Positions 5,867 through 7,175 of a stretch of DNA of 7,175 nucleotides are shown here, piece by piece. The DNA is from Verrucomicrobiota bacterium. Lineage in GTDB: Bacteria > Verrucomicrobiota > Verrucomicrobiia > Limisphaerales > JAGWYX01. The position numbers and the translations under genes were made by a program. How positions within the stretch are numbered: the first letter of the stretch is position 1; the number at the start of each line of letters is the position of its first letter. Below the pieces are notes generated by a model, which did not search any database, was not told the DNA's origin, and saw only the letters and a program-made list of their open reading frames with translations. The stretch is taken from contig JAGWYX010000186.1 of assembly GCA_018969165.1 (NCBI GenBank), positions 1 to 7,175 on the forward strand, in the 5' to 3' direction.

Positions 5867-6085
5867 ATGAGTGCTGTGAGCGAAATCCAGGCGGTCCTGC
5901 CGCGGTTGACCGCCGAGGAACTGCAGGCGGTGGACGCCGCGCTGCGACAGCAATTCCGCGCCCGCAAGCTGGGCATTCTCTACGACGATGCCTACGGTCT
6001 CTGGACCGAAGAGGATCAGGCCTCGGCGGCGGCGGCGGCGTTTGCCCTGCTGGACCGCGAGGAAAAACGCCGCGAACCCTCCTGA
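5867..6085 (+). CDS. small helical antitoxin-like protein upstream of PemK toxin
   Basis: The 72-residue protein begins MSAVSEIQAVLPRLTAEELQ, a helix-turn-helix-like pattern common at the start of small 'addiction module' antitoxins (residues 1-35), followed by a more acidic part with LYDDAYGLWTEEDQA (about 38-52), a run of Ala from a GCG-rich tract (about 53-58), and a charged end. No DNA-binding domain is recognised with certainty. Its place directly before and overlapping a PemK/MazF-type gene argues that it is the cognate antitoxin. The start is favoured by the promoter spacing at 5832-5860. Confidence 0.7.
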   Translation: MSAVSEIQAVLPRLTAEELQAVDAALRQQFRARKLGILYDDAYGLWTEEDQASAAAAAFALLDREEKRREPS

Positions 6086-6392
6086 GCGCGGCGAGGTTTG
6101 GCTTGCCGATCTGGGTTTCGCCGCCAAGGTGCGCCCGGTGCTCGTTGTGAGTGTCCCCTTTGCCGACAGCGATTATGCATTGATCCAATCGGTTCCGCAT
6201 ACCACCCAGCCGCGGGGCGCCCAATTCGAAGTCCGGCTTTTGGTCCGGTTCCTCCAAGACGGTGCTTTCAACATCCAAGGCATGTTGGCCGTTCCGTCGG
6301 CCAAATTCCTCCGACGGTTGGGAATGCTTGCTCCGGCCGAGATGAGTGAAGTCGAAGTCATGATCAAGCGATGGATGGGCCTGGTGGGCTGA
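5988..6392 (+). CDS. PemK/MazF-family endoribonuclease toxin, start codon uncertain
   Basis: The toxin domain runs from ERGEVWLADLGFAAKVRPVL (residues 33-52 of this frame), with the family's RGEVW and RPVLVVS strands, through VPHTTQPRGAQFEV (69-82), to SAKFLRRLGMLAP and the final helix SEVEVMIKRWMGL. PemK/MazF toxins cut mRNA at short sequences. The domain proper starts at 6087, right after the antitoxin TGA (6083-6085), but no ATG, GTG or TTG in frame lies there. The only in-frame choices are ATG 5988 and TTG 6042, both inside the antitoxin gene and adding 15-32 residues that look like out-of-frame sequence (six Arg in a row). The start may be lost, non-standard, or reached by re-initiation or frameshift. 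I give the longest frame. Confidence 0.75.
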   Translation: MPTVSGPKRIRPRRRRRRLPCWTARKNAANPPERGEVWLADLGFAAKVRPVLVVSVPFADSDYALIQSVPHTTQPRGAQFEVRLLVRFLQDGAFNIQGMLAVPSAKFLRRLGMLAPAEMSEVEVMIKRWMGLVG

Positions 6393-6393
6393 G

Positions 6394-6420
6394 GCGGTAG
6401 GGATCCGATGCCCTACTCGC
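6394..6420 (+). terminator. hairpin after the PemK toxin gene, possible terminator
   Basis: GCGGTAGGG (6394-6402, offset by one G) pairs with CCCTACTCGC (6411-6420) around loop ATCCGATG, giving about nine pairs with one unpaired base. It follows the toxin stop by a few bases. There is no T-run, so intrinsic termination is doubtful. It also straddles the junction with ADOP stub D. Confidence 0.35.
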
Positions 6421-6500
6421 AGCGCTAGCCTCAGCTTCGCCCTCGCGGTAAGGCCGCGGTTCTTCAGCCACTGGCGAAGGGTGAAGTGAAAGTCGTTCAT
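6411..6500 (-). pseudogene. ADOP permease N-terminal stub D (30 codons)
   Basis: From ATG 6500 the stub reads MNDFHFTLRQWLKNRGLTAR and then AKLRLALRVG, corresponding to the ADOP start and part of TM1. Substitutions such as NRG for NPG and RVG for GIG, and charged residues inside TM1, show decay. Resemblance ends at 6411, 18 bp from the PemK stop on the other strand. Paired with the C-terminal remnant at 5615-5770 it frames the PemK cassette. Confidence 0.8.
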
Positions 6501-6506
6501 AGGGAC

Positions 6507-6533
6507 GAGTGGTTAGGGGCGAGGGGCGAGCGT
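6507..6533 (+). repeat. degenerate 7-bp repeat array 4
   Basis: Plus-strand units GAGTGGT, TAGGGGC, GAGGGGC and GAGCG follow in 7-bp register. The array begins seven bases beyond the start codon of stub D, a placement like that of array 1 next to stub A. It is more GC-rich and less certain than the others. Confidence 0.45.
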
Positions 6534-6593
6534 ACGCTGGAGGCCGCTCCAGATAAGCCCCGCGCCGCATTTCTTAAATCCATCATGGGCAGT

Positions 6594-6613
6594 GAAAAGT
6601 GATGAGTGATGAG
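6594..6613 (+). repeat. 7-bp repeat array 5
   Basis: Plus-strand units AGTGAAA, AGTGATG and AGTGATG follow in register. AGTGATGAGTGA (6599-6610) is the exact reverse complement of 6692-6703 in array 6, so arrays 5 and 6 form an inverted repeat around some 80 bp of unremarkable sequence. Confidence 0.6.
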
Positions 6614-6688
6614 CAGCTCAACACCGAGGAGGGTGCCCAGCTCACGTTGTGCGGAAAGTCGCGAATTATTCATAGATTCTTGTGGTTC

Positions 6689-6710
6689 TTGTCACTCATC
6701 ACTGATCACT
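6689..6710 (-). repeat. 7-bp repeat array 6, supplying the hydrolase stop codon
   Basis: On the minus strand AAGTGAT, CAGTGAT and GAGTGAC follow in register. The hydrolase's last residues (SDQ) and its TGA (6699-6701) are made of this array, as with the ADOP gene at array 2 and stub F at array 3. Confidence 0.6.
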
Positions 6711-7175
6711 TCCCAGAAATCCCTGATGCCGCAGCCAAAGCACGCAGGCATCCGTCCAGGTCGAGCACGGCTGCTCGCTTCGGCGCACGCCGAAATCATG
6801 CGTGGCGCCGGCATAGACGTGCAACTCGGCCGGGACACCGGCTCGCCTGAGCGCCAGGTAGAGCAGCACGCTGTGCTCAGTCGGGCTGATGATGTCGGCT
6901 CCGCCGTGAACTAGAAACATCGGGGGCGTTCCTTTGGGAATGGTCAGGCCCGGCGCGAGTTCATCCTTGTCCTTCGCCTTGAGGTAACCCGGGTAAACCG
7001 GGATGACGAAGTCGGGGCGACAACTCACCTGGTCTACTTTGTCAACAGGCGCATAGGTCCGCTTCTCAAAACTCGTTCCCGTCGCGACCGCCAGATGGCC
7101 GCCGGCCGAGAAACCGATAATCCCGATGCGCTGCGGATTGATGCCCCACTCCTTGGCCCGGCTCCGCACCAGGCT
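6699..7175 (-). CDS. alpha/beta-hydrolase (esterase/lipase type), C-terminal part
   Basis: The frame enters from the right edge, so the N-terminus and start are outside the window; 158 residues are visible. GFSAGGH is the nucleophile elbow with Ser in G-x-S-x-G. FLVHGGADIISP carries the likely catalytic Asp, and GATHDFG the catalytic His, completing the triad in the expected order and spacing. SLVRSRAKEWGINPQRIG just before the elbow is typical of the carbohydrate-esterase-like hydrolases (Abhydrolase_3/BD-FAE type) common in Verrucomicrobia and Planctomycetes. These hydrolyse ester bonds, often acetyl groups on plant polysaccharides; the substrate here is unknown. Whether it is secreted cannot be seen. 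Its final residues and stop come from a 7-bp repeat array, so the native C-terminus may have been altered. Confidence 0.9.
   Translation of the reverse strand, partial: SLVRSRAKEWGINPQRIGIIGFSAGGHLAVATGTSFEKRTYAPVDKVDQVSCRPDFVIPVYPGYLKAKDKDELAPGLTIPKGTPPMFLVHGGADIISPTEHSVLLYLALRRAGVPAELHVYAGATHDFGVRRSEQPCSTWTDACVLWLRHQGFLGSDQ

Noticed and set aside
5771..6410. Complete insertion sequence or integron cassette
   Set aside because: There is no transposase or integrase gene and no terminal inverted repeat or target duplication that I can see; only the hairpins are suggestive.
5610..6500. 296-codon minus-strand frame beginning with an ADOP N-terminus
   Set aside because: After 30 codons it is antisense to the PemK cassette and is rich in Arg, Pro and His; the true ADOP C-terminus at 5615-5770 is in a different frame.

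Overview
The window looks like a GC-rich accessory stretch from a Verrucomicrobiota-type genome (Pedosphaera/Limisphaerales-like); Acidobacteriota is the main alternative. This rests on the MacB/FtsX-like 'ADOP' duplicated permease, a DUF4097 repeat protein, an esterase of the type common in these phyla, and many small toxin-antitoxin (TA) style genes. It is an inference from gene content, with no database search.

Layout. All the large genes lie on the minus strand. From right to left they are: the C-terminal part of an alpha/beta-hydrolase (6699-7175), remnants of one ADOP permease (N-terminus at 6411-6500, C-terminus at 5615-5770), a secreted DUF4097 beta-repeat protein (4567-5577), three ADOP N-terminal stubs (4443-4508, 3839-3943, 3189-3269), one complete ADOP permease of 842 residues (627-3155), and a last ADOP stub (471-539). 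All the small genes lie on the plus strand: a putative orphan antitoxin (239-448), a DUF4258/DUF2283 pair (3335-3823), a hicB-hicA pair (3993-4415), and a small antitoxin-like gene with a PemK/MazF-type toxin (5867-6392). The 3' end of some unknown gene occupies the left edge.

The striking pattern is how these two sets meet. Each of the four plus-strand TA-like cassettes ends 15-27 bp from the broken end of a minus-strand ADOP N-terminal stub of about 22-35 codons. In the PemK cassette the C-terminal 51 codons of an ADOP gene survive on the far side, so there the cassette occupies the place of the permease interior. The window reads as a collinear run of ADOP genes largely replaced, one after another, by TA cassettes in the opposite orientation. 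Alternatively, the ADOP 5' end travels as part of the cassette.

Other structure: degenerate 7-bp repeats (consensus near GAGTGAT) lie in the gaps and often supply the stop codon of the adjoining gene. Two cassettes have promoter-like elements placed for leaderless transcription. Several TA parts look damaged: HicA has Gln where the catalytic His is expected, the PemK toxin has no good start codon, and one antitoxin has no toxin.
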